A DNA stretch of 64,000 nucleotides, taken from positions 57,800,002 to 57,864,001 of the forward strand of contig NC_086037.1 of the NCBI RefSeq assembly GCF_036323735.1, read 5' to 3'. The notes under the pieces are model-generated. The model had not been told where the DNA came from. It did no database searches and saw nothing but the letters and a program-made list of their open reading frames with translations. Position 1 is the first letter of the stretch, and each line of letters begins with the position of its first letter. The position numbers were made by a program, and so were the translations under genes. Source of the stretch: Rattus norvegicus. Its lineage: Eukaryota; Chordata; Mammalia; Rodentia; Muridae. Of the stretch, positions 11,141-22,100 are shown one piece after another.

Positions 11141-12277
11141 AAAGATCTCCTTCAAAAATAATTATTGTTTGCATTTTTTGAAGCTCTGTGTAAAAATAAA
11201 CCAAATAGAACAGATATAAATATGTAGATTAATAGAAGCACATAGAGAAAAGTATTTTAGATACAATTCTATATTTTCCAATAAGTGACTTTATTGAACA
11301 AATGCTTGATAGCGATGGACATTAAACTGTTCAGTATCATCTACATTCTTGTCACCACAAAGGGGACAGGGAGCTAACCAATACATCAAGGAAAACATTT
11401 GGCTGGTAATGAGAGAACAAGAGGAATTTCCCAGGCAAGCAATGGTGTATGCGCAAGATAAAAGATTCTAATCAGTGGAGGAAGTATTTGTGTTGTAGAG
11501 CAGTGACTGACAGTTGTTTTTTAGATTAGGAGAGACGAATGGGAAAGCAAAGATGTAGTTAAGAGGCCATCATGATTGGTACTATGAGTGATAGGAAGGT
11601 CCCATATTCTATCAGCATCCTTGTTATTGCTTGGAAAACTCATAAGCAATCCACTGAAAAATAGTTAACCACACAATGGAATAGAACACTGCAACCAATG
11701 AAGGACAATGTAGTTTCACGTAAATGCACAGAAAAAAAATGCATTTCCAATGTGGGCAGAAAAGAAAATAACATCAGGACGAATACGCAATAGCAACTAA
11801 AGACTAGCCATCTCTACCCCTAATTCCTAAGTAGCTGGCTAGAGTGCTTCTGAGTGAGGAGACATTTTCAATATGGATAAGATGTTCATATCTTCAAAGA
11901 CATCTTTTGCCCATAAAAACAGGTAAAGCACCTGTCCAACAAGATGTCTTTGTCAGTAGAGGAGAAACAAAACAGACACACCACAGAAATCCTTTGAGGA
12001 AAAATCAAAGACATGAGGGTATCTTTGAAGTCGAGCGAACGTCTTTGCTCCTCAGTTCTGTACACTGTGGCCCAGAGTCATTCAGCCATTGGACCTACAT
12101 GGGTGATTGCGGCATATGTCACCTACCGTGGGGATTAGTATCCTATTTTCTGTTTTCATCCTCCCTTTCCGTCACCGTCACTAATGGAGTTCTGAGCACT
12201 TAGAAACATTTTTCTTTCTTCACATTTCTAGGAAGATCTATTGATGGCCAAGAGGCAAGGGAAAATTTTTATGACAC
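11141..12277. other. Unique sequence, nothing assigned
   Basis: AT-rich, no clear repeat. A 119-residue plus frame at 11844-12203 has no recognisable domain. It shows no sign of splice sites or codon bias and is treated as chance. Confidence 0.4.
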
Positions 12278-12278
12278 G

Positions 12279-12337
<59 letters not shown>

Positions 12338-12338
12338 T
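12278..12338. repeat. (GT)n(GA)n microsatellite
   Basis: About 24 GT units followed by a short GA run. It generates the 63- and 70-residue HTHT frames on the minus strand. Confidence 0.97.
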
Positions 12339-13080
12339 AGACTTTCATCAAAGTAGCAATATTTGCTTGTAGAATGATGACTGACAACTGTCTTTGACAT
12401 GTCACCATTAAATGGATTGTTACTAACACGCCCTCTTTCTATCTCTTTCAACCCATAATTAAACACAACAGTAACTTCCATTTACTAACCCCTGCAATCT
12501 CTTACTGCTTTCTCTAGAGTCTGGAACCAATGCCAAATTCAAATATTTAAAGTGGACTAAAGGAAAAGGTGACGCGATGTTAACTTTTTTCTCTCTTTCT
12601 TGCCTGTCTTAAAGGGATGGAATAGAGAGGGAAGGTAAAATGCTTGCCAAGGAAGTAGATTTGGGCTCAGTTGATGAAGGGCATCGTCCATTGTGTAACT
12701 GGACAAAATGTCATTACTCCTTGATGTGACCCAGCAATGACCCAATACTGTGGGGAAGGAGGTGCTTAGGGGGTGGTAGCGAGTGGTTACCAGTCACGGT
12801 CGTTGTTTTATGGGAAACATCTCATCTAATTGTAATAAACATGCACAGAGGAGTCCTATTAACAGCCTTCCTACTCTTTTTTTTTAACATGAAGAAAATG
12901 AAAAGGCAATAGATTAAATAACTGGCCTCGTGCCAAAAGCAAGAACCTTGGATTGAAACCCACTGAGTCTCTCTGGGGATGCTGCAGACTGAAAGTATAT
13001 GGGTAAAGTGAGTGTTCAGTTTCCTTCTGACCTTGAGTCTTGACTGCAGGCACTTGACTGCCTGACACATTCCTTTGGAG
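12339..13080. other. Unique sequence, nothing assigned
   Basis: No repeat or exon recognised. The minus frames of 117 and 139 residues spanning 12822-13290 depend on the adjoining CA tract. Confidence 0.4.
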
Positions 13081-13104
13081 CACGCGCACGCGCATGTGTG
13101 TGAG

Positions 13105-13155
<51 letters not shown>
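13081..13155. repeat. Mixed (CG)/(CA) alternating purine-pyrimidine tract
   Basis: Alternating CGCG/CACG sequence at 13081-13115, with GCGCGCGCGC at about 13105, runs into 20-odd CA units. Strict purine-pyrimidine alternation with embedded CpG is the classic Z-DNA-forming pattern. Confidence 0.95.
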
Positions 13156-13156
<1 letters not shown>

Positions 13157-13676
13157 GCTCCTTCTGACATGACACTGCCTGTCACATTCCGAAACACTTG
13201 AAAAGAACCATCTCTGAAGGTCATGCATGGACAAGTGCTATAATGCGAAAGGAATTGGGATCCTAATTTGACAAAATGTTCCATTTGCATCTACTGTAGC
13301 TTTCTGATTTATGACTGAGAGCGCTCGCGGTGAAGAGGGAACGTTTTGCAGTGTGAGTGATTTTTCATTTTCTGCTCTGAAAAAGGGAACTTGGAAATAA
13401 GGAGAAATAAAAGCGAATCAAAACATTTTCATTAGAGAGAATAACTCAAGACAAAGGTCGTGAAGTTTTCTTATTCCGTGTGTTAGTTTCTGTGGCTTGG
13501 GCTGTAAGTAATGCTGTTGCTATAGGCAGGGGAAAGAGTCCTAAAAGAGGTATACGAAACCGCACCCAATTACCGTGCATTCTTACACAGTGAAATAATG
13601 TCTCCTCACCTCGAGAATTCCTATGAAGACTTGACTGCTTGTAGGAACTCATTAGTGTAGAAAGTGATTGCTGTGC
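13156..13676. other. Unique sequence, nothing assigned
   Basis: No recognised element. Contains a CpG-containing 'gagcgctcgcgg' at about 13319. Confidence 0.4.
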
Positions 13677-13810
13677 TTCTGGTAAGATGGCTCAGCAGGT
13701 AAGAGAGTTTGCCGCCAAGTCTGACAGCCTGAGTTCAATTCTCAGGAGTCACTTGATGGAACAGGTTGTCCTCTGACCTACTTAATGCACCTTGATGCAC
13801 TGCACCTATG

Positions 13811-13868
<58 letters not shown>

Positions 13869-14006
13869 TCCCTCCCTCCCTCCCTCCCTCCCTCTCCCCT
13901 TCCCCTCCCACTCCCCCTCCTTCTCCCTCTCTGTCTCCCTCTCCCTTTCTCTCCCTGCTCGTCTCCTCACCATGCCCCCCACACTATAAATGAATAAAAT
14001 GCAACC
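13677..14006 (+). mobile_element. B3/RSINE-like SINE with expanded (CT)n/(CCCT)n tail
   Basis: Head 'ggtaagatggctcagcaggt', then 'tgccgccaagtctgacag' and 'cctgagttcaattctcagg'. The usual pyrimidine/CA tail region has expanded to ~26 CT units (13811-13863) and CCCT-type units to ~13960. The element closes with an AATAAA-containing end. The three overlapping plus frames here (LSLSLS, PSPPSL) are repeat translations. Confidence 0.8.
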
Positions 14007-14783
14007 AACTTTTTCTTTAAAGAAGAAAATAAATTCTTTATTGTGAAACCTTGAGAAACCTTTTAGCAGCTGACCGTCCTTATATAACTTTCCAAACGCA
14101 CTTTCTTTCCCCTCAATTATTGTGTCTGGAAATATCACTAATAAAAATGAACACAGTCAATAAAAGCATGCTATCTCTGTTCTATATATCGCAACAGAAT
14201 GCACGGTCCTCCAGGAATTGAATCATTACTATTTATATTTGAATTACTCTTCAAGCAGATTTCTATCTGAATATGATAAATATAGGTATTTTACTATGCT
14301 CACAAAACAATGTTTTTTAAAAAACCTTCCCTTTTCCCTCAGTAAGCAGAGAGCAGCAGTGGTAGCTACTGAAATGAAGGCAGTGGATTATCAGCATGAA
14401 AGATAATGCGGAACCTGGTTCATCGGAATAGTTTAGGAAATTTCATTTCCACTATATAATAACTCTGAGACAGTCAACTTTCTTCTTAGCTGGAACCTAT
14501 CACTGACATGAGTCATAAAACCTCACGTAGTTGCCAATGGAACATTTCATCAAATTAGGAATTGGATGGGAACTCTCTGGTTTTACCTCTGTAGGTCAGC
14601 CTAGCATGGCAGTCCCAGTTACAATCAGTGTTAATAAAATATCACCAACTCATTTTACATCCAGCCACACCACGCAGCTGACTCACGGCCAACTTTTATT
14701 CGGAAAAGAAAAAAAAATATAGAAGTTTAGGGAACGAATCGTTTAGGGAACGACTTCAACCAGGTCTTCGGAATGTCAACCTG
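14007..14783. other. Unique AT-rich sequence
   Basis: No repeat family recognised. Frames of 62-63 residues only. Confidence 0.4.
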
Positions 14784-14900
14784 AAGCCAGGCACGGGAGC
14801 GAAGTCCTTTAATCTCAGGAAGGTGGGAAGCAAAGGCAGGCAGGTCTGGAAGAGTTTGAAGCTACTTGTCTCAAAGGTCACCATCAACCACAAACAAAGC
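14784..14900 (+). mobile_element. Degenerate B1 SINE with internal deletion
   Basis: 'agccaggcacgggagcgaag', 'cctttaatctcagg', 'aaaggcaggcaggtct' and 'cttgtctcaaagg' follow the B1 order. The middle ('ccagcctggtctacagag') is missing. Confidence 0.7.
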
Positions 14901-15043
14901 AACGTGTAAAAGCCAGTGTGCAGTCAATGTCAAGAAGTAATGACTGACTCCTCATGGAGAGAAGAAACCTCTCTCCATGGGGATCTCTAATTCTTCATAA
15001 GACATTTTCACAATTCTGGTAATTATTTTAATTTATTTTTAAC

Positions 15044-15099
<56 letters not shown>

Positions 15100-15136
15100 A
15101 GAGAGAGAGAGAGAGGGAGGGAGGGAGAGAGAGAGA
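15044..15136. repeat. (GT)n(GA)n microsatellite
   Basis: Eight GT units lead into about 90 bp of GA with AAA and GGGA interruptions. It adjoins the left edge of the next SINE and probably arose from that element's CA/A-rich tail. Confidence 0.96.
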
Positions 15137-15304
15137 ATAAACGTGTGCAAGTTCTTGCAAAGACCAGCAGGGGGCATTAGATACCAAGAATCTAGAGTTG
15201 CGAGTTGTCAACCTCTCACGTGGGTGCTGGGAATTGAACTTAGGTTCTCAGTTGGAAGTAGGAACAGTGCCTGTTCTTAACCCTTGTGACATTTCTACTT
15301 CCCC
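15137..15304 (-). mobile_element. B3/B2-like SINE, antisense
   Basis: Contains 'gtgggtgctgggaattgaac' and the reversed tRNA-like head near 15285 ('cttaacccttgtgacattt'). The far end holds 'gaccagcagggggcattag', the SINE segment known in rodents to carry CTCF sites. Confidence 0.8.
15164..15178 (+). promoter_or_regulatory. CTCF-like binding motif inside SINE
   Basis: The 15-mer CCAGCAGGGGGCATT fits the consensus CCASYAGRKGGCRSY at 14 of 15 positions (only the S position, a T, differs). It would act as a sequence-specific site for the zinc-finger protein CTCF, a loop anchor or insulator factor. Occupancy is not shown by sequence alone. Confidence 0.6.
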
Positions 15305-15529
15305 TACTATCATTTTTTTCTTTAAAATGTTTTCACAGCTCAGATTGCTTTTCTTTCCCTTTACAGTTTTGCAGCAGAATGATCAAGCTGTGGGATTTTT
15401 TTTTTGAAGGTGGGTGTTCTTTATAGCTCAAATAACTTAGACTTAAGTGGACATTCTAAAGTAGTTTTTTGGGAACATTCAAAGTCAGGGTTCTCAAGCA
15501 CTGGATGCTACCATACTGTATTTTAGAAA

Positions 15530-15850
15530 GGCATGGTGTTTTGATAAGGACTGAGAAGGATTCAGAGACATGGTCTTGTTGGAGGAGGTGTGTCACTAGG
15601 CATAGGCTTTGAGGTTTTAAAGGCCCAAGCCAAGAAGCCCTGTGTCTCTTTTTCTGCCCCTAGATTAGAATGTAAAACTCTCAGCTACTTCTCAAGCATC
15701 GTGCCTGCCTGCATGCTGCCGTGCTTCCTGCCATGATGATAATAGACTAAACCTCTGAAACTGTAAGCCAGCCCCAGTTAAATGCACTTGTAAGAGTTGC
15801 CTGGGTTGTAGTATATCTTTTCATAGCAATAGAACTGTGATTGAGATACA
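15530..15850 (+). mobile_element. MTD-like ERVL-MaLR solo LTR
   Basis: Contains 'gtcttgttggaggaggtgtg', 'ctctcagctacttctcaagc', 'ccatgatgataatagactaa' and 'gtaagccagccccagttaaa', in the order of rodent MT/ORR1 LTRs. No internal sequence follows, so it is a solo LTR or relic. The left edge is uncertain. Confidence 0.8.
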
Positions 15851-17137
15851 TGGTTTCTAGTGCACTTGAAAGTTAGTAAAGATTTTTGGACACTTTAAAT
15901 TATTTTCTGGTGAGGGACTTGCTAATTTTTTTCTCCTTTCCCAAGTCCAGGTTGAATGATGTGGAATGTTGGAAGGGGTAAGCCATCTCCAGGAGCTAAA
16001 TTATTATTGAATACTAGAAATGGACGTCTGCCAAAATAGTGGTAGCTAGAGAAAAAGATCACACAGTGGTTTAAGCTATTTTTGCATGGAGCTGTGCAAA
16101 TCTGGTGGTTTTCTTGTATCAGTCTGATCTCAAGTTCCACTTATAAAAGCATGACTCATGGGTTTCAGAATATTATGACATTAATAAATGATAAAAAGGA
16201 ACTGGACTTTTTTCACTGTAATTGCATAAAGGGATTGATTAATTGTGGAGTTCGAAGTAATTTCACAATGTATTTTTTAAACTCCTTGAACATTCTGTAT
16301 GTATGCAAGCATTTTCATGCTTTATGCAGACATGTAAGATTCCAGTGTTTAATGAATGTTGTTTCTAAATGAAAGCAAATTATTTACCCCAAGAATGGAA
16401 ATGATCATCAACAATTTCAAGGAGAAAAGGTTAACAGCCACATACCAATCATTGCATTAAGTCTTAAATCTCTGTTGCCAGCACCTCTGTGTTTCTCTAT
16501 TGCAGACTTTCCAGATGGATGCTGGGTGCAATGAGAATGTGTTTCCCAGTGACAATTAGATTCTTCTTAGGGTAATTTTTCCAACAGTAAGAAGTATGTA
16601 CACTAAGCAAGAAATTAATTTTATTTTCTTGAGTGATTGAGTAATAGCAATTCCTTGGTAGTTGGCCATTCTGTCCAGAGAGCCAGCTGGCAAGAGAATC
16701 AGGAAAATGTTCGTTGCTTTTCTTGGCTTGTTGCCTACACGTTGACTGCAAGTGACGCTTGGTAAATTACAAGACTAAATAGAATCTTGGGCCCCAGCCT
16801 AGAAATTTATTAATGGTTGTTGAACAATCAGATCACAAGAGGGCATGTAGTTAAAGTCTCAGTAGCAGGTGTCTAAAAGCCTCCTTGTGGAGGTCACTGT
16901 TTAAAAGATCCATAGGTTTTGTTTTAGACAAAAACGTACTTGGAGGTAATTTTTTTAATATAATTGAGTGATTATATCATGGCTATTTGGTAGAACAAAA
17001 TCAGTGTAGACACGCCCATGGTTTGTTAAAAAATATCTCCAGATGCTTAGAAAAACCGAGAGTGTAAGAATATCAGGTTTTAGAAAATTAGCTATTAAAA
17101 AATAACATTTGTGGTTTCCAAATTAGAACTTATGGAT
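15851..17137. other. Unique sequence, nothing assigned
   Basis: No repeat recognised. Short plus and minus frames (72-96 residues) have no recognisable motif. Confidence 0.4.
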
Positions 17138-17346
17138 TGGGGAAGATGGTATTGCTATGTAGCCAAGGCTGGCCTTGAACTTTATGAGCTTGAGTTGGTC
17201 TTTAATTCTATGTAGCTCAGGCAGGTCTCAAACTCCTCCTCCTCCTCCTCCTCCTCCTCCTCCTCCTCCTCCTCCTTCTTCATCTTCTTCTTCTTCAGAC
17301 CCTAAAATTCTGGGACTTCAAACTTCCAGATGTGTGCCACTGTGAT
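17138..17346 (-). mobile_element. B1 SINE, antisense, with internal (TCC)n(TTC)n expansion
   Basis: Left half 'gctatgtagccaaggctggc' and right half 'ctgggacttcaaacttccag' plus 'atgtgtgccac' are antisense B1. Between them the normal 'cctgcctctgcctccc' region has expanded to about 14 TCC units (17233-17275) and seven TTC-type units (to 17297). Confidence 0.75.
17233..17297. repeat. (TCC)n(TTC)n microsatellite
   Basis: Perfect trinucleotide run born inside the B1. Pure pyrimidine, so triplex-forming in principle. Confidence 0.96.
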
Positions 17347-19034
17347 AACTCAGTCATGGCTCTGTTTGTTTATTTCCTTGGGGACACACTGGTGTATTAG
17401 AAAGGTGAGAAAGAGCAGGGACAGCTTTCCTGACTGGCTATACAAAAAGATGGGAGTTACATCTAATGATGCTCAAGTTTCTGGCCTGCTCTTTTCTAAT
17501 TGTTTTGTGAGTTACAGAGCGTAATTAGGGTTGCTAGTATAAGCATGGGTAGGTATCTTGGTACTAAAGCATGGACTGCTTAGCAATACTCTTAAAATTT
17601 GGGGCTGAGAAAATTCTGGATGTTGATCTATTGGGACTAGTCCTTTGGTTAAGCCGGTGCAGTGTATCTAGAACACAGGATGTATGTCATCGCCGGGTTT
17701 AAAGTACATTGTGATAGCAACACGAGTTCATGAGTGAGCGTGAGCTGCAGAACTCCAGGCGTGATGGCAGCTCAGAGCCGCCTGCACTCCAATTAGGAGT
17801 ATGAACTATATAGCGGCAGACACAGTGCTTCTCTTAACAGAGAGCGAACAGGCTAATAAAGCATCCAGGTGTCTTAGCGTGTCACCAGGGACAGTTTTGC
17901 TCTTTTCTTTCTCGTATAAAATCTAGATGGGTATGCGTGGCAATCACAGGAAACTATCTTATCTTGACACCACCTAAAACTACCTATGTAAATTTCTCTT
18001 AATTAAATACTCGAGTATCTACCAAAAGGAAAGAAAGGATGGCCTGGCCCTGTGCAGGTATGTGCGATTTTTCCTTTACCGTGCATTGTGGGGAGAAGAA
18101 AAGAAACGGATATTGACAAACACTTCCCCAAACATTACCATCTGCCATGACTTTTACAACAACTCGTAAAGAACAATAACAACCACAGATTCCTGATCAA
18201 AGCCGTGGCTGAACTTATGAATTTGATTTTCATGCAAATTCAGCTCAGAACACGAAGTGAGTCGTGAAATGGAATTTGAAGGGGTCGTGCTTCTAGCTCA
18301 TGACTGACTGGAGCCTCCATCTGCCCAACTCTAGGCAGACGGCTCCGACCCGGTCCTCACACAGCACATGCCATTGGGACTGATGCACACTAGCTGCAGC
18401 AAAATGGAGTCAATCATTTGAGAATAGAAAAATGAAGTTGATAATGGAACTTCTATTTGTTTTCCAGATTTTCAACTCCCATAGGGACCCCAGAGTATTA
18501 AAACAATCTTACCTATTAAAGAGCTCCACGCGCACCTATCCTAGGAACATGTTTGGATGTGTGGATGTGTGGGGAAATTTAGAAAACAATCTGACGCTCG
18601 GAAGTTACCATAAAAGTTTATGAAAAATAATAAAGAAAAATGGAACAAGAGAGAAGCAACATTAGCCCAGAGATTTAACATCTTTTATTGCAACCATAAA
18701 GAAGGAGAAACAAATACCAGCTAATATGTGTGTGTGGGGGGGGAGGGGAGTTTCACAAACTTTAATATCTGTAACTCTTTCCTTTTATTATGATGTTTTC
18801 ATGGATGTATATGGGATACCATTCTCATCCTCACTCACCCATCATCTATTCTATTCTGGTTCCCTCGTTTCCCTTCTGTGGTCCTTTCTTCTTTTATACT
18901 ACTTTTAGGTCTCATAGAAACACCTATAATCCACGTTTAAAAAAATCTTGTGATCTTTGTCTAGTTTATTTGTCTTTATGTGGTAATGACAATTTCCATT
19001 CACAAGGAGGGGAAAACATAATTTTGTTCTTCTT

Positions 19035-19037
<3 letters not shown>
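17347..19037. other. Unique block with conserved-looking core at 17650-18300
   Basis: No transposon is recognised over 1.7 kb. The core keeps CpG in ordinary DNA ('atcgccgggttt', 'agagccgcctgc', 'tatagcggcag') and has the homeobox-type word 'ccaattagg'. A perfect octamer ATGCAAAT (POU/OCT motif) lies at 18232-18239. A G run lies at 18736-18743. Confidence 0.4.

Positions 19038-19080
<43 letters not shown>
19038..19080. repeat. (CA)n microsatellite
   Basis: About 21 perfect CA units; source of the HTHT end of a 101-residue frame. Confidence 0.97.
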
Positions 19081-19081
<1 letters not shown>

Positions 19082-20612
19082 CTTGCCCCCTTTAATGTAT
19101 AGCACTGTTGGGAAATTTTAGTGATTTCACAAAACCATGTTTGCAAGAGTAATGGATTTAATTCGTGCTTTAAATGAACACGGCATTCATACTTTTCACA
19201 TCGTCTGTCTGAGGGACAGTCTTAGTGTTTCTGCTAGGTAAACCTCCCTCAAATTGATGAAGATCATCGAAGCCCCATCTTAGAGCATTTGGTGCTTGTG
19301 TCCAGTGTTTCCCCTTCCAAATTATGACTGACTGGAAGTGTGGAGGGCTGCCAATCACTGGGATTGGCAACTTAATACTGCATATGATTATAATCAGAAT
19401 ATTTCCTGCTTTAACTCTCCAGCCACGACTGCATATTATTCTCTCTCAGAAGAAAATAGCATGAAGTGAGAGATATTAAGCATATGTGTAAGTAACTCTA
19501 AGTTTCTAAAGCTCATATCAGCATCTGAATTCCTTTATATCCAGAAACCACCCAAGATAACAATTCTATCCTAGTAGTCTCAGTTACTGTGGCAGTGCTC
19601 ATCTCTTAAATTCGATTCATAAAATGTGTAATCTCGTGGTTTTGCTATTTTTCTCTTTTCCATTCAAACACAGTAGCTCTTATGTTCTTGTCAACTTAAC
19701 AGCCAAACAGCACTTACAATATTGTGTTTCTAGACTTTGTTTATGTTTTTAATTTATTTCTTTACCATAGTTGTATTAACATTATTTAATCACAGGCCTG
19801 GATGTTTGCTCTTCTGACAACGGCATATTACGGATTCAGAACACGTCCTTTTTGTATTAGCCAAGGCTTTCTGAAATCATTGTAGTGTGTCAGTTGAATG
19901 TGTAATTAGGCATTTTCCTAAATACACAATAATTACCCAGTAGAATGTGCTACTGTTTCTGTTCCTTAGATTTAACATACCCAGAGTGCTTAGTGACAAC
20001 AACCAAGAATGAAAGCACTGAACACTCTTCATTTTTTTTTAAAGTAAGATTTTTACAGAGGTGCATCCTACATAAAGAAAAGTGTGCGAGTGTAACAACT
20101 ACTGTTCAGTCGCTGCCACAGAGCTGAACATCCAGGCAGATGCCAGAGCATGTCAGTCCAGCCCTGGGCGGTGATTATCCACTCACCTGTAACTTTAATG
20201 AATGACGTCTCTTCCCGCCATTTTTTTCCTTTCACTAGTATATGTGTTAACAGCAAGGTAAGGGACTCATTGCTTAAAGCTTGTTTTGTTCAACATATAA
20301 AACATTAGATTCTTGAGGTACGTTCATGTTGGTACAGGTGGCATTGGCCGATCCCCATTCTTCCCCTCCCCTATTATTTTCACTAGGGACCATAAGGCCA
20401 TTCTAGTAATAAGGGTTCATGATGTTCATAATGAATTTAAAGCAACTAACTGATAAAGCTCATTCACATACTGATTCTTGATCAATGTCAAATATGGAGG
20501 GGCAGACATTAGAAAGAGGCACTACCCATCTACCAAGAACAGCTGAAAGGCAAGATGATGACTAGATATATGGCTTGTGTTAGGAGTGTATTCAGTGATT
20601 AAAAATACCTCT
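19081..20612. other. Unique sequence; holds one copy of a local duplicate
   Basis: No repeat family is recognised. The segment 19685-19779 is closely similar to 20642-20735 inside the next SINE. The remainder shows no exon-like features. Confidence 0.4.
19685..19779 (+). repeat. Upstream copy of a ~95-bp duplicated segment
   Basis: Aligns by eye with 20642-20735 at roughly 85% identity, including an identical run over 'gtttttaatttatttctt' and 'taccata'. The spacing between copies is 957 bp, same orientation. Confidence 0.8.
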
Positions 20613-20920
20613 GGGGCCAGAGAGGTTGCTTAGTGCTTTTCTTCTTGTCAACTCACAACCAGAAATGACACTTACAACATTGTGTTTCTAAATTTTGTTC
20701 CTGTTTTTAATTTATTTCTTTACCATATTTGTATTTAAGAGCTTATACTGCTCTTGTTGAGGGGCCCGAGTTTCTTCCCTAGCACCCATAATGGATGACC
20801 AAGACCACCTGTAATTCTAGATCCAGGGATTTCAACACTCTCTCCTGGCCTCTGTGTATACCTGCATGTAGTGTACACATGGACAATGAGGAGCATATAT
20901 GCACACAAACATTCAAATGG
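20613..20920 (+). mobile_element. B3-like SINE split by a ~98-bp insertion
   Basis: The head 'ggggccagagaggttgctta' ends at about 20636. The element resumes at 20735 with 'ttaagagcttatactgctct' and runs on through 'ctcctggcctctgtgtat' to a decayed tail. The interrupting sequence is the second copy of the segment at 19685-19779, not a known mobile element. Confidence 0.75.
20637..20734 (+). repeat. Inserted copy of local duplicate
   Basis: Interrupts the SINE head cleanly, with only about two SINE bases missing at the join. Orientation matches the upstream copy. Confidence 0.75.
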
Positions 20921-21022
20921 CAAAACAACTGATGTCAACTGTAAGGTTTTTCTAAATTACCTGGATCATGGAAAGAAAAGGAAGGCAACTATAAAGAATG
21001 ATTTAAATTAAAAAAATGTATG

Positions 21023-21128
21023 CAGGTGTGTGTGTGTGTGTGTGAGTGTGTGTGTGTGTATGTATGTATGCCTGTGATGTGGTATGTGTGTGTGTATGTA
21101 TGTGTGTGTGCATGTATGCCTGTGATGT

Positions 21129-21161
<33 letters not shown>

Positions 21162-21180
21162 CTGTGATGTGATGGGATGT

Positions 21181-21216
<36 letters not shown>

Positions 21217-21368
21217 CCTGTGATGTATGTGGTGTGGTGTGTGTGTGTGTGTGTGTGTATGTGTGTGTGCCTGTGATGTGATGTGGTATGGTGTGTGGTG
21301 TGTGTGTTTGTGTGTGTGTGTGTGTATGTGTGTGTGCCTGTAATGTGATGTGGTGTGGTGTGTGGTAT

Positions 21369-21410
<42 letters not shown>

Positions 21411-21443
21411 ATGCCTGTGATGTGATGTGATGTGATGTGGTGT

Positions 21444-21478
<35 letters not shown>
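21023..21478. repeat. GT-based minisatellite with higher-order units
   Basis: Seven occurrences of 'CCTGTGATGT' or its CCTGTAATGT variant begin at about 21071, 21119, 21161, 21217, 21270, 21337 and 21414. They are separated by GT runs, giving spacings of 48, 42, 56, 53, 67 and 77 bp. 'GATGTGATGTGG' stretches follow several of them. The 182- and 190-residue minus frames are translations of this array. Confidence 0.95.
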
Positions 21479-21479
<1 letters not shown>

Positions 21480-21489
21480 AAGTACCTGC

Positions 21490-21738
21490 TTGTGTGCTTG
21501 CTTGTGGAGGACAGAGGAGGACATCCTGCATCCAGTGTCCCACTCTGTCACTGCCTGTCATAGTTATTTGAGACTGAGACTGGAGCTATGCTGGCATCTT
21601 CCTGTCTTTATTCCAATATTGTTCTAGTTACAGGTAGAGAAAGTCACACCCAGCTTTTTACCTCCATGGTGGGATCCAACCTCAAACCTCCATGATTGCT
21701 GTAAGTATTCTTACCGACTGAGCCATCTCTCTAGTCCA
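21490..21738 (-). mobile_element. Composite B4/RSINE-like SINE, antisense
   Basis: Contains 'ggaggacagaggaggacat', 'gagactgagactggagct', 'cacacccagctttttacc' and the reversed head 'ttaccgactgagccatctc'. The minisatellite to the left probably grew from its CA/GT tail. Confidence 0.75.
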
Positions 21739-21937
21739 AGGCTGAACTTTTACTTTCTCCTTCATTGGGTACATATTGGAATTCCTTCCTACTAAAACTG
21801 ATATCATAATAACATCGATGCCCTAGTATTGGTCCTGAAGTCTATATGATGCTACCTCTGCCTCATTGGTGAATACACATATGGCTAAGCAAACTTTAAG
21901 TTAGATAACAAAGATGTATAAGTCTTTTTCTTTAAAG

Positions 21938-22100
21938 ATTTGGTGGTTGACCTACATTTCTGTGTAAGGGTGTCAGATCCTCTGGAACTGGAGTTATTAA
22001 CAGTTGTGAGATGCCATGTAGGTGCTAGGAATTGAACTTGGGAGCTTTGTAAGAGCAAGTTATCCTCTTAACCACTGAGCTGAGTCATCTTTCCAACCCC
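21938..22100 (-). mobile_element. B3/B2-like SINE, antisense
   Basis: 'cctctggaactggagttatt', 'gtaggtgctaggaattgaac' and 'cctcttaaccactgagctga', ending in 'ccaacccc', give a full antisense SINE. Confidence 0.85.

Noticed and set aside
13785..14138. Overlapping Leu/Ser- and Arg/Glu-rich frames on both strands
   Set aside because: Products of the (CT)n/(CCCT)n SINE tail.
21071..21424. CRISPR-like array (short word at regular spacing)
   Set aside because: The spacers are GT runs of the same low-complexity type and the genome is mammalian; it is a minisatellite.
20989..21561. Minus-strand frames of 190 and 182 residues rich in HTHT
   Set aside because: They are six-frame translations of the GT minisatellite; no signal besides the repeat.
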